49,282 nt of DNA from a bacterium (lineage in GTDB: Bacteria; Patescibacteriota; Minisyncoccia; Moranbacterales; DUUL01): assembly GCA_018675685.1 (NCBI GenBank), contig JABGXP010000007.1, positions 1 to 49,282 of the forward strand, given 5' to 3'. This document shows positions 33,153 through 41,286 of this stretch, piece after piece. How positions within the stretch are numbered: position 1 is the first letter of the stretch; every line of letters starts with the position of its first letter. A program made the position numbers and the translations under genes. The notes beneath the pieces are model-generated. The model was given only the letters and a program-made list of their open reading frames with translations, made no database searches and was not told the origin of the DNA.

Positions 33153-33184
33153 CGTCTAAAATGTTGGTTTTGTGGAAAAAGGCA

Positions 33185-33230
33185 ATGAAAAAACAGGAAG
33201 TAGTCTATTTACTAGTTCCTGTTTTTTCAT
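33185..33230. terminator. Near-perfect inverted repeat, likely bidirectional terminator between convergent units
   Basis: atgaaaaaacaggaa(g)tagt-ctattt-acta(g)ttcctgttttttcat. Confidence 0.75.
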
Positions 33231-33249
33231 CTTTTAGATGAGAGAGTTT

Positions 33250-33740
33250 CTAGAGACCGAGCTTTTCTCTGTCCTCGGTGGTTAAGTTTACAATAATTTT
33301 CTCAATATGATCTTGAACGATAAGCATCTGAAGAATTCTGCTCAGATTATCCCAATCAGAGAATGGTTGAGATTTTGCTTCTAAGGAAGTTTTTTTGAAA
33401 ATCAGTTGCACAGTACTCTTTTTTGCACATCAGTCCTTTTTAGAGTATGAAATTCACACAGAAAGGAAGGAGCAATTGCTCGGTATAAGCCATTTTTTCC
33501 CCAAGAAAAGATGAAAAATTCGTAAGACCGGAGTTTATTATCAGAGAACCCAAACGCTGATTCTCCTCCTCCAGCAACTCCAATAATTAATCTTTGGTTT
33601 GAGATTGGCAGTTGATCGAGAAAACCCGCCTTAGCAGCAGGCTCACTCGTAGGCACATTTTTTGCCAAAGCGCTCTGACCAGGAAAAAACGAAAAAAATA
33701 AACACAACGTAAAAATAAAAAAAATACTTTTATGGTACAT
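33250..33740 (-). pseudogene. Small exported protein gene with frameshift near 3' end
   Basis: ATG at 33740 with SD aaaggtgg; signal peptide 'FFIFTLCLFFSFFPGQSALA'; zero frame stops at 33402, but a protein-like reading continues in another frame to 33250 ('VQLIFKKTSLEAKSQPFSDWDNLSRILQMLIVQDHIEKIIVNLTTEDREKLGL*'). An A6 run lies at the junction. Confidence 0.55.
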
Positions 33741-33918
33741 AATTACCACCTTTTGAGCAAAAAGCCCTTTTAAAATTATAAGAAGAACTGAATAACTAGA
33801 GTTTAGTATTCTTTCTATTATGATGAAATAATTGTATTTTGTCAATAATAAAAATCAGTTTCAAAACAATCCAGACTCATGCAATGCATTGGTCTGGAGC
33901 TTTTTGTTTAAGCAATTT

Positions 33919-34509
33919 CTATTTTATACACTCAAACTGAACGACGGCTGGACATGTCATATTTTCTGGACATGCTACTTGCTGTTTTTTACCCTCCTTG
34001 CAAGCACAATTCAAATCGTAGGGGTTGTTTTCACAAGAATCTGTGTCAACTAATGGTTGCTTACTTGGGCAAACAACAGTGCACTTGCCTTTGAGGCAAT
34101 TTGCTTGATAGGCACAATCTGAACGAGCCAAATATTTCCTCGGGACTTTGCAAGTGGAAGTTTTTTCACAAGATTCTTCGAGGATCTCCATTATTCCAAA
34201 ATCATTGGACTCCGTCGCAAAAGAGCCCTTCCTGCACCTTTGGATCAAAAATTCATCAGCTTTACAGCTGCTCCCATCTTCAAAGTTGCAAATTCCAAAT
34301 TGAGAGCCATCACCCTTGGTGATAACTAGATATTTACCACTATTTTCAATGCAAAAAGTTTTAGCTGGATTCTCTACTTGAATGGTTTTGATAATGTTTA
34401 GTTTTCTAGTTTTCTCCCTTGTTGATGCAGCAAAAGCAAAACAAAGAAAAACTAAAAGCACTAAAATGGCCAGAGACGAAAGACTCTTCAATAGATTGTT
34501 TGTATTCAT
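33919..34509 (-). CDS. Exported DUF333-containing protein with Cys-rich tail
   Basis: 'NPAKTFCIENSGKYLVITKGDGSQFGICNFEDGSSCKADEFLIQRC' resembles DUF333; N-term TM; many C-terminal Cys. Confidence 0.75.
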   Translation of the reverse strand: MNTNNLLKSLSSLAILVLLVFLCFAFAASTREKTRKLNIIKTIQVENPAKTFCIENSGKYLVITKGDGSQFGICNFEDGSSCKADEFLIQRCRKGSFATESNDFGIMEILEESCEKTSTCKVPRKYLARSDCAYQANCLKGKCTVVCPSKQPLVDTDSCENNPYDLNCACKEGKKQQVACPENMTCPAVVQFECIK

Positions 34510-34627
34510 TGGAGATAGATTAAACTTTTCTGAATTATAACACAAATTTTAATTTTTAAGAAAAAAAGCCCAATAGTATAGTCGAAATAGGACTACTGAG
34601 GAATCAAGTTTGAAGTAAAAATGTTTA

Positions 34628-34656
34628 TCGACAAGGATGAAAGCAAATGATATAAT
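34628..34656 (+). promoter_or_regulatory. Sigma70-type promoter
   Basis: TCGACA, 17-nt spacer, TATAAT. Confidence 0.6.
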
Positions 34657-34707
34657 GGAAATATTATGACGGAGTTGAATGTATATTTCGTCCAATAAAA
34701 CAAAAAA

Positions 34708-35547
34708 ATGCAAAAAAGATCTCGGAAAAGAGCACGCTTAATATTTGCCTACCTAGGTCTTTTTGTTGTGGTTGGAGGATCGCTATTTTTAATTGTTAGA
34801 TCGACGCCTTCCTGTGAAGACGGCCGCAGAAACCAAGGTGAGGTAGATGTTGATTGCGGGGGTCCATGCAAACCATGTACGGAGCTTATTACCTTGGAGC
34901 CAATTAAAATTGATCGATATGAATGGGTTTATAGTTATGATAATAACTATGATTTTGTTGGTGTAATGAAGAACCCAAATAATAAATACGGTGCTTCAGA
35001 ATTTAAATATAGAGTAAACGTAGAAACTCAAAATGGTGAGAAATTTGTGCAACCTAATTGGGTAACTAGCTTTGCCTTGCCTGGCGAAGAAAAAACGCTT
35101 TTACTTCAAGGGGTTGAATTAGAATCCGCACCACTGAGTATTAAATTTGAGTTAGACATGGAGGATATTAAATGGGAGAAATTCACAAGTTTTGAATCTC
35201 CTGACTTTATTATCAACGATAGGCGGTATGAGGAGCTAGGCGGTGGCGCTGCTAATTTTTCTAGGGCTTGGGGAATGGTAATAAACAGAGGGAGCGTTGA
35301 TTTTGAAGAAGTTATTGTCAAAGCACTTTTGAGAAATTCCTCCGGACGCCTTCTGGCAACTAACTCGGATTTCTTGGGAGGTTTCCACGCTGGCGCAAGA
35401 AGAGACTTTAATATGTTCTTCCCAATAAGATTCGAGGGAGTAGTTGATGAAAACATGATCACGATTGAAATCGAGACTAATCCATTTGATATCGATAATC
35501 TCTCAAAAGTTTATGGCAATGATGATGAATGGGATGTCGTAAGGTGA
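34708..35547 (+). CDS. Membrane-anchored extracellular protein with 'C-DG-NQGE-VDCGGPCKPC' motif
   Basis: N-term TM then 'SCEDGRRNQGEVDVDCGGPCKPC'. Confidence 0.75.
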   Translation: MQKRSRKRARLIFAYLGLFVVVGGSLFLIVRSTPSCEDGRRNQGEVDVDCGGPCKPCTELITLEPIKIDRYEWVYSYDNNYDFVGVMKNPNNKYGASEFKYRVNVETQNGEKFVQPNWVTSFALPGEEKTLLLQGVELESAPLSIKFELDMEDIKWEKFTSFESPDFIINDRRYEELGGGAANFSRAWGMVINRGSVDFEEVIVKALLRNSSGRLLATNSDFLGGFHAGARRDFNMFFPIRFEGVVDENMITIEIETNPFDIDNLSKVYGNDDEWDVVR

Positions 35548-35565
35548 TTTATCAAGCAAAGAACA

Positions 35566-35593
35566 TTGACAATATCCATTCTTTGTGTATAAT
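35566..35593 (+). promoter_or_regulatory. Sigma70-type promoter of secE-nusG-rplKA operon
   Basis: TTGACA, 16-nt spacer, TATAAT. Confidence 0.75.
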
Positions 35594-35726
35594 TAACATA
35601 GTAAAAGATAGAAATCGCCGAGAGGCTGTTTTTTAAACCAAAAATTTCAACAGAAGATTAATTATGGGACTATCTTCAAACACGCTAGTTTTTAAAGGCG
35701 TTTGTAGACAGTTTAACTTTAAAAAA

Positions 35727-35909
35727 ATGAACAAAGCAGTCGCGTTTATCAAAGAATCATACGTGGAGCTACGGAAAGTCAATTGGCCTAGCCGAAAGCA
35801 AACTATAAACTATACAGTGATAGTGGTTTCAGCAAGTATCGTTGTGGCTTTATTTTTAGGATTTTTAGATAAGATCTTTTCAACAATTATAGAAAAGTTT
35901 ATTTTCTAA
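35727..35909 (+). CDS. secE: Preprotein translocase subunit SecE
   Basis: 'FIKESYVELRKVNWPSRKQTINYTVIVV', single TM, upstream of nusG. Internal ATG at 35727 preferred. Confidence 0.93.
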   Translation: MNKAVAFIKESYVELRKVNWPSRKQTINYTVIVVSASIVVALFLGFLDKIFSTIIEKFIF

Positions 35910-35954
35910 AATTGGAATTAGTACTGTTCATTTATAAGGAATAAAGATATTTAT

Positions 35955-36500
35955 ATGGCTAAACAAACACAACATCACGGAAGAGCTTGGTATGTTCTGC
36001 ACACTTATAGTGGGTATGAAGAAAATGTGAGGCGAAACTTGAAACAAAGAATCGAATCCATGAACATGCAAGATCGAATTTTTGACGTGATTGTTCCAAC
36101 AGAGAAGAAGATTAAAATTAGAAATGGAAAAAGATATGTTGTTGAGGAGAGGGTTTTTCCAGGATATGTTCTTGTTAACATGGTTGTGACAGATGATTCT
36201 TGGTACGTAGTTCGAAATACTCCCAATGTAACAGGGTTTATCGGAATCGGAACAACTCCAACACCAGTTGATCCAGAAGAAATTGGTGGTATCAAAAAGA
36301 GAATGGGGACAAGTGAACCTAAGTATAAACTTGATGTTGAAAAAGGTGAGTCAGTCAAAGTTATTGATGGACCATTCAAGAATTTTGATGCAAAGGTTTC
36401 AGAAATTGACAATGAAAAAGGAAAAATTAAAGTTCTGGTTAGTATCTTTGGAAGAGAAACCCCAGTTGAATTAGATTTCCTACAGATTAAAAAGATTTAA
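35955..36500 (+). CDS. nusG: Transcription termination/antitermination factor NusG
   Basis: '[23 protein letters not shown]', '[30 protein letters not shown]', KOW '[11 protein letters not shown]'. Confidence 0.97.
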   Translation: MAKQTQHHGRAWYVLHTYSGYEENVRRNLKQRIESMNMQDRIFDVIVPTEKKIKIRNGKRYVVEERVFPGYVLVNMVVTDDSWYVVRNTPNVTGFIGIGTTPTPVDPEEIGGIKKRMGTSEPKYKLDVEKGESVKVIDGPFKNFDAKVSEIDNEKGKIKVLVSIFGRETPVELDFLQIKKI

Positions 36501-36529
36501 GCGAATTTTAAAGAAAGTAATTTACGAAT

Positions 36530-36955
36530 ATGGCAAAAACAGTAGCAAGTGTAATTAAACTTCAAATCAAGGCGGGACAAGCTAACCCAGCTCCTCCAGT
36601 AGGACCTGCGCTTGGACAACACGGATTGAATATTCAGGATTTTTGTACTCGTTTTAACGAAGCTTCAAAAGAATCAATGGGGGATATCGTTCCAGTTGAA
36701 ATTAGTGTATATGACGATCGAAGTTTTGATTTTGTTTTAAAGTCTCCTCCAGCAGCGGAGTTATTGAAAAAAGCAGCAAATATTAAAAAAGGTGCTGCAA
36801 ATCCGTTGACCGACAAAGCAGGGACTGTAACAAGAGCTCAAGTTGAGGAAATTGTTGAAAAGAAAAAGGCTGATTTGAATGCAAACGACGTTGAAGCAGG
36901 AGTAAAAATCGTTTCAGGAACAGCTCGATCAATGGGGATTAAAGTTGAAAAATAA
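36530..36955 (+). CDS. rplK: 50S ribosomal protein L11
   Basis: '[35 protein letters not shown]', '[10 protein letters not shown]'. Confidence 0.98.
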   Translation: MAKTVASVIKLQIKAGQANPAPPVGPALGQHGLNIQDFCTRFNEASKESMGDIVPVEISVYDDRSFDFVLKSPPAAELLKKAANIKKGAANPLTDKAGTVTRAQVEEIVEKKKADLNANDVEAGVKIVSGTARSMGIKVEK

Positions 36956-36990
36956 TTCAGAAGATAGTTTATAATAATTTAATAATACGC

Positions 36991-37026
36991 TGTGGGAGGA
37001 TATCTCGCGATATCTGTCCGCACCAC
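36991..37026 (+). promoter_or_regulatory. Putative L1-binding autoregulatory hairpin in rplA leader
   Basis: tgtgggaggatatc-tcgc-gatatctgtccgcaccaca; shares GTGGGAG with the L1 site of this window's 23S (ataggtgggagacttt). Confidence 0.6.
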
Positions 37027-37032
37027 AATATT

Positions 37033-37713
37033 ATGAGAAGAGGAAAAAGGTATAAAAGTGTAGTCGAAGGTTATGACCAGAAGGCAGAATACACAATCGA
37101 AGAAGCATTGGAAATTTTAGAAAAATTTTCTGCACCAAAGTTTGATGAATCAGTCGAAGCACATGTTCGATTGAACATCAATCCAACAAAGTCAGATCAA
37201 CAAGTTCGAGCAACAGTTGATTTGCCACATGGGACAGGTAAAACAAAGCGAATCGCTGCTTTTACTGAAACTCAAGAAAAGGAAGCAAAAGCTGCAGGAG
37301 CTGATATTATTGCAGGAACTGAGTTGATTGAAAAAATTGTTGCAGGTGGAGAAATTGATTTTGACATCGCAGTGACAACACCAGAGATGATGCCAAAACT
37401 TGCTAAAGCTGCTAGAGTTCTCGGACCTCGAGGGCTTATGCCAAACCCAAAAACTCAAACAGTCGGACCAAAAATTGATGTTTTGATCGCAGGCCTTAAA
37501 GGCGGAAGAGCTAGTTTTAAGAATGATAACGGAGCAAACATCCATCAAGTAATTGGAAAAAGATCTTTCAAAAAGGACCAATTAAAGGAAAATTTCGAAG
37601 TATTTATCAAGGAAGTGCAACAAAATAAACCAGCGACTCTTAAGGGAAGATTACTTAAGTCAGTTTCTATTACTTCTACTATGAATCCTTCAATTCAAGT
37701 AAAGATTGCGTAA
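37033..37713 (+). CDS. rplA: 50S ribosomal protein L1
   Basis: 'RGKRYKSV', 'DIAVTTPEMMPKLAKAARVLGPRGLMPNPKTQTV', 'SITSTMNPSIQV'. Confidence 0.97.
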   Translation: MRRGKRYKSVVEGYDQKAEYTIEEALEILEKFSAPKFDESVEAHVRLNINPTKSDQQVRATVDLPHGTGKTKRIAAFTETQEKEAKAAGADIIAGTELIEKIVAGGEIDFDIAVTTPEMMPKLAKAARVLGPRGLMPNPKTQTVGPKIDVLIAGLKGGRASFKNDNGANIHQVIGKRSFKKDQLKENFEVFIKEVQQNKPATLKGRLLKSVSITSTMNPSIQVKIA

Positions 37714-37739
37714 AATTAAGAAATTTATAAATTAAAGAT

Positions 37740-37904
37740 ATGTCTCAAGATACACTAACAACACTAAAATGCTCTGAGTGTGGAAATCGAAATTTCTATA
37801 CTTTCAAAAATAAGAAAAAGATTCAAGAGAAACTTGAGTTGAAAAAACATTGTCCAAAGTGCAAAACACACACTGTGCACAATGAAGGTAAGAAGATAAA
37901 ATAG
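37740..37904 (+). CDS. rpmG: 50S ribosomal protein L33 (zinc-ribbon type)
   Basis: Absent from the ORF track; translates to [54 protein letters not shown], with CxxC pairs. Confidence 0.9.
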   Translation: MSQDTLTTLKCSECGNRNFYTFKNKKKIQEKLELKKHCPKCKTHTVHNEGKKIK

Positions 37905-37942
37905 TCAGTTTATAGATAAATAAACCATTCAGATGGTTTATT

Positions 37943-38013
37943 GCGGGTGTAGTATAGTGGCAGTACAGGGGTCTCCAAAACCTCTAGCGGGAGTTCGATT
38001 CTCTCCACCCGTG
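37943..38013 (+). tRNA. tRNA-Trp (anticodon CCA), 3' CCA not encoded
   Basis: Acceptor gcgggtg/cacccgt, anticodon loop ctCCAaa, T-loop ttcgatt. Confidence 0.93.
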
Positions 38014-38020
38014 CAAAGCG

Positions 38021-38054
38021 AAACCAAAACACTCAGTTTTGGTTTTATTTTTTT
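38021..38054 (+). terminator. Rho-independent terminator after tRNA-Trp
   Basis: aaaccaaaac/gttttggttt 10-bp stem followed by T-rich tail. Confidence 0.8.
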
Positions 38055-38144
38055 AGTAAAGTTGAAGGGAAATCAAGCAAAATTAGGCTTTCGAGTATTT
38101 TTCTGATAAAATAAAGTTAAAATATTTATAAATAAAGAAATAAT

Positions 38145-39038
38145 ATGGACAAAATTATCTACTGGCTAAAAAAATTAGGTATATTGAGAGTAGGCGGGTT
38201 TGCTGCTAAGGGAGATGCAAAAAAAATGGTTGATATGGAAATAGAATCAGAGCTTTATCAAAGTGAAGAAGAGATTGATGCTGAAAAAAGAAAAAAAGAA
38301 ATAAAGAAAAACATTAAACCAGCAGCAAAGAAAAGTAAAAATACAGTTGGAAAGATAATTTTCTGGTTTTTATTGGCGATTGGAGTTTTTTTCCTACTTG
38401 CTTTCTGGGGATCCGGTTGGTCATTTGGGACAATCATAGGTGTCTTGATATGGGCAATTTTCCTTAGATGGACTTGGGTGCATGTAACCTCTGGTTTATT
38501 GGCGTTGGGAAAGATAATTTTTCTAGGAGCTGTAGTGATAGTTATGTCCTTTATAGTTGCAACTCCCGATGAAGATGGAATGGGTGTTGATGTGAAAATA
38601 GAAAAAAGCCAAAAAGAAGGTTCTAAGAAAGAGGACAAGTCTTCCAAATTGGCAAAGGGAGTTGAGAAGGATACAGTCGCCAAATTTCTCATTGATCTTG
38701 AAAAAGAAACTGATTTAGATTTTTCTAAAATTAAAGATGATGAAGTTTCGTGGACAGCAGAGAGGGTGGGCTTAAAACTTCAAAAAGCTAAAAGCTTCAC
38801 AGCAGAAGACCTTTCTGCTAAAGACTTTGACAAGCTGCAAGAATACTTTCTGGATTTAGGAGCGGACACTGGAGGACTTGGGTTTACCTTTGCTCCACCA
38901 GCTGGAACTCAGTCATCAGGTTTTGCCTTGAAAGATAAGGAGAATAGCGGTATGATGTGTGTTTTGATTGGCACTGAAGGTGATGGGGTTTGGATAGGGT
39001 GTGGATGGGGACCAACTAATAATCCGAACAGTAAATAA
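38145..39038 (+). CDS. Hypothetical membrane protein with soluble C-terminal domain
   Basis: 297 aa, two or three TMs, no family recognised. Confidence 0.6.
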   Translation: MDKIIYWLKKLGILRVGGFAAKGDAKKMVDMEIESELYQSEEEIDAEKRKKEIKKNIKPAAKKSKNTVGKIIFWFLLAIGVFFLLAFWGSGWSFGTIIGVLIWAIFLRWTWVHVTSGLLALGKIIFLGAVVIVMSFIVATPDEDGMGVDVKIEKSQKEGSKKEDKSSKLAKGVEKDTVAKFLIDLEKETDLDFSKIKDDEVSWTAERVGLKLQKAKSFTAEDLSAKDFDKLQEYFLDLGADTGGLGFTFAPPAGTQSSGFALKDKENSGMMCVLIGTEGDGVWIGCGWGPTNNPNSK

Positions 39039-39060
39039 CCCTATTTTTTTGTAATCTACT

Positions 39061-39090
39061 AAAAAAGCTACTTGTAAAAGTAGCTTTTTT
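39061..39090 (+). terminator. Rho-independent terminator
   Basis: aaaaaagctact/agtagctttttt 12-bp perfect stem, 6-nt loop. Confidence 0.85.
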
Positions 39091-39178
39091 AAATAAAATT
39101 TCTTTGCAAATAGAAATTTGCTTGTAAAGGTTCCAGTTTAGACTATAATAAAGGCGAATAATAAATAATCAAAAAAGT

Positions 39179-39631
39179 ATGAATTTTCAATCAGACTTAA
39201 TTCTTGACTTATTTGAGCTCAACGAACTTAAAATTAGTAAACTTTATCGTATTTATTCGCAAAAGCTTCCTGAGAGAAAAGTTTTTTGGGAGCAATTGTC
39301 AAAGGAGGAAATCCAACATGCCATAGAGATTAGAAACGCATATAGTGGCAAGGAAGATGTTTTCGAAGACAATAACTTTGCTAGAGGAGCAATTAAATAT
39401 GTTGCTGATTTTGTACAAGACGGCATTGAGCAAGCAAAGGAGAATGATTTATCTCACATGGAAGCTTTAGAGATTGCCTTGAGAGTAGAGCAATCTTTTT
39501 TGGAACAGAAATGTTTTGAAATCTTTATACCCAATCAAAAAACTGTAAAAGAGGTTTTGCAAAAATTAAACAAAGAAACTCAAGATCATATCGAGAGGTT
39601 GCAAAAAGAACTTAAGAAGGTAAACAAGTAA
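39179..39631 (+). CDS. Ferritin-like/rubrerythrin-type diiron domain protein
   Basis: Helical, E/ExxH-like motifs 'SKEEIQHAIEI' and 'ETQDHIERL', length ~150. Confidence 0.65.
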   Translation: MNFQSDLILDLFELNELKISKLYRIYSQKLPERKVFWEQLSKEEIQHAIEIRNAYSGKEDVFEDNNFARGAIKYVADFVQDGIEQAKENDLSHMEALEIALRVEQSFLEQKCFEIFIPNQKTVKEVLQKLNKETQDHIERLQKELKKVNK

Positions 39632-39647
39632 GGACGCTAGCAATGAT

Positions 39648-39690
39648 AAAAACAAAAGAGCACTTTAAAGAGGTGCTCTTTTGTTTTTCT
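39648..39690 (+). terminator. Rho-independent terminator
   Basis: 16-bp perfect stem aaaaacaaaagagcac/gtgctcttttgttttt. Confidence 0.85.
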
Positions 39691-39950
39691 AAAGAGACAG
39701 CCGTTAGATATTGGAAAGTAAAAAACCATAAGCATCAAAATTCGCTTCTAAGCAGATGTAATTATTTTTATAGGCAAGTGCAGCAAAGAGGTCTTGAAAA
39801 TCAAGTGCTAGACAATAATGAGAGCGAGAGAGGTGTTTTTGATCCAAGAAACAACAAAAAAGCTATCTTTTTGAAACTTGCTCAAAAGTTAGAAGTTGGT
39901 ATAATTAAAAGACTTTGAGAGCACTAAAAAGCCCGTAAGATAATCAAAAA

Positions 39951-40568
39951 ATGCAGAAAATAAAATTTGATAAATTCTTCTTCCTAGGCCTATTTGTGGT
40001 TGGAAGTGTTCTTGCAAATCAATATGTGAACTTTGTACGTTGGCAGGACCCAACTGAAATGCTTTGGTTTTGTGACTTTACGGCAGTTATTTTAGGATTA
40101 GGACTTATTTTTCGCAACAAAATCATGGTAACACTAGCCTTCACCATGGCAGTTCCTGCGCAATTTCGTTGGATCCTAGACTTTCTTTTGGAGCAAATTG
40201 GAATGGGCGCAGGTAGAACGGCTGAGTTAGCTGGATATGGGTCAACTGTTTTCTGGCTTTCTGTTAATTTGCACACCATTGTGATCCCAATTTCTTTCTT
40301 TGGAGTTTGGAAATTGGGATTTAGTAAAAAAGCTTTGATCCCAATTTTAGTTTATGGATTTGTTCTTTTAACAGCAACATTCTTATTAACTGTGCCAGAA
40401 GAAAATATAAATTGTGTTTTTTATGCTTGTGACGCCTCAAATCCCGGAAGCGGTTATCTGAAATATTTTTTGATTAAAAATTTATTATTTTGGGAAATAA
40501 CTTTTGCGCTTAGTTTTTTAATATCAAAAAAAATCGCAGAGTTTTTTGTGGAAAGAAATAAAAAGTGA
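39951..40568 (+). CDS. Hypothetical polytopic membrane protein
   Basis: 205 aa, about 6 TMs; 4-nt overlap with the next gene. Confidence 0.65.
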   Translation: MQKIKFDKFFFLGLFVVGSVLANQYVNFVRWQDPTEMLWFCDFTAVILGLGLIFRNKIMVTLAFTMAVPAQFRWILDFLLEQIGMGAGRTAELAGYGSTVFWLSVNLHTIVIPISFFGVWKLGFSKKALIPILVYGFVLLTATFLLTVPEENINCVFYACDASNPGSGYLKYFLIKNLLFWEITFALSFLISKKIAEFFVERNKK

Positions 40569-41275
40569 AAATGAAAAAAGTGAATAAACAAAAATTGTTA
40601 TATGTACTTACTTTTGTGGTGGCATTTTGTAGTATTGCATATGAGTTGGCTCTTGGTCAGGCGCTGTCATTATTTTTAGGAAACACTATTTTGCGCTTCA
40701 GTGTGACAATCGGAATTTATATGTTTGCTATGGGTGTTGGAGCGATGATCGCAGAGGGTGAAATAGTAAAACGCAAAACAATATCTTTTATGACAATAGA
40801 AACTCTCCTGGTTGTTATTGGTGGCTTTTCGCCAATTTTTTTATTTTTCGCACATTCTTTTTTGGGTGAAGGAATGGCTTTTTTAATACTCGCGCTATTT
40901 TTGATACTAATAATTGGGATCCTAACTGGTTTTGAAATTCCTCTTTTAATGGCATTAAATATCCAAGATAAAAAAAATAACAATGAAGACGGGAAAATAT
41001 TAGGTATTGATTATCTAGGTGCTTTTGTGGGATCTCTTGTTTTCGCGCTTATTTTTTATCCAAAATTTGGCTTATTGCAAACGACTTTTTTTATCGGTTT
41101 TTTAAACTGTATTGTTGGAATTATTTTTTATCTGCAATGGGGAGCAAAAGAAAAGAAACAATATTTTATAAAGAAATTATTTGGTTTGCAGATTTGCTTA
41201 TTTTTAGTACTAGCAATGACCTTTGTTTTTGCGGAAAAGATAAACGAGATGATGATAAATATTTATTTGAAATAA
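40565..41275 (+). CDS. Membrane-domain-only paralog of spermidine-synthase-like protein
   Basis: 'LLYVLTFVVAFCSIAYELALGQALSLFLGNTILRFSVTIGIYMFAMGVGAMI' parallels the next gene's N-terminus; no methyltransferase domain. Confidence 0.75.
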   Translation: MKMKKVNKQKLLYVLTFVVAFCSIAYELALGQALSLFLGNTILRFSVTIGIYMFAMGVGAMIAEGEIVKRKTISFMTIETLLVVIGGFSPIFLFFAHSFLGEGMAFLILALFLILIIGILTGFEIPLLMALNIQDKKNNNEDGKILGIDYLGAFVGSLVFALIFYPKFGLLQTTFFIGFLNCIVGIIFYLQWGAKEKKQYFIKKLFGLQICLFLVLAMTFVFAEKINEMMINIYLK

Positions 41276-41286
41276 AATTTTAGAAA

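Noticed and set aside
39643-39918. 91-aa ORF downstream of ferritin-like gene
   Set aside because: Its first codons are inside a 16-bp perfect terminator hairpin (39648-39688), and the peptide has no recognisable family; probably non-coding, though not excluded.
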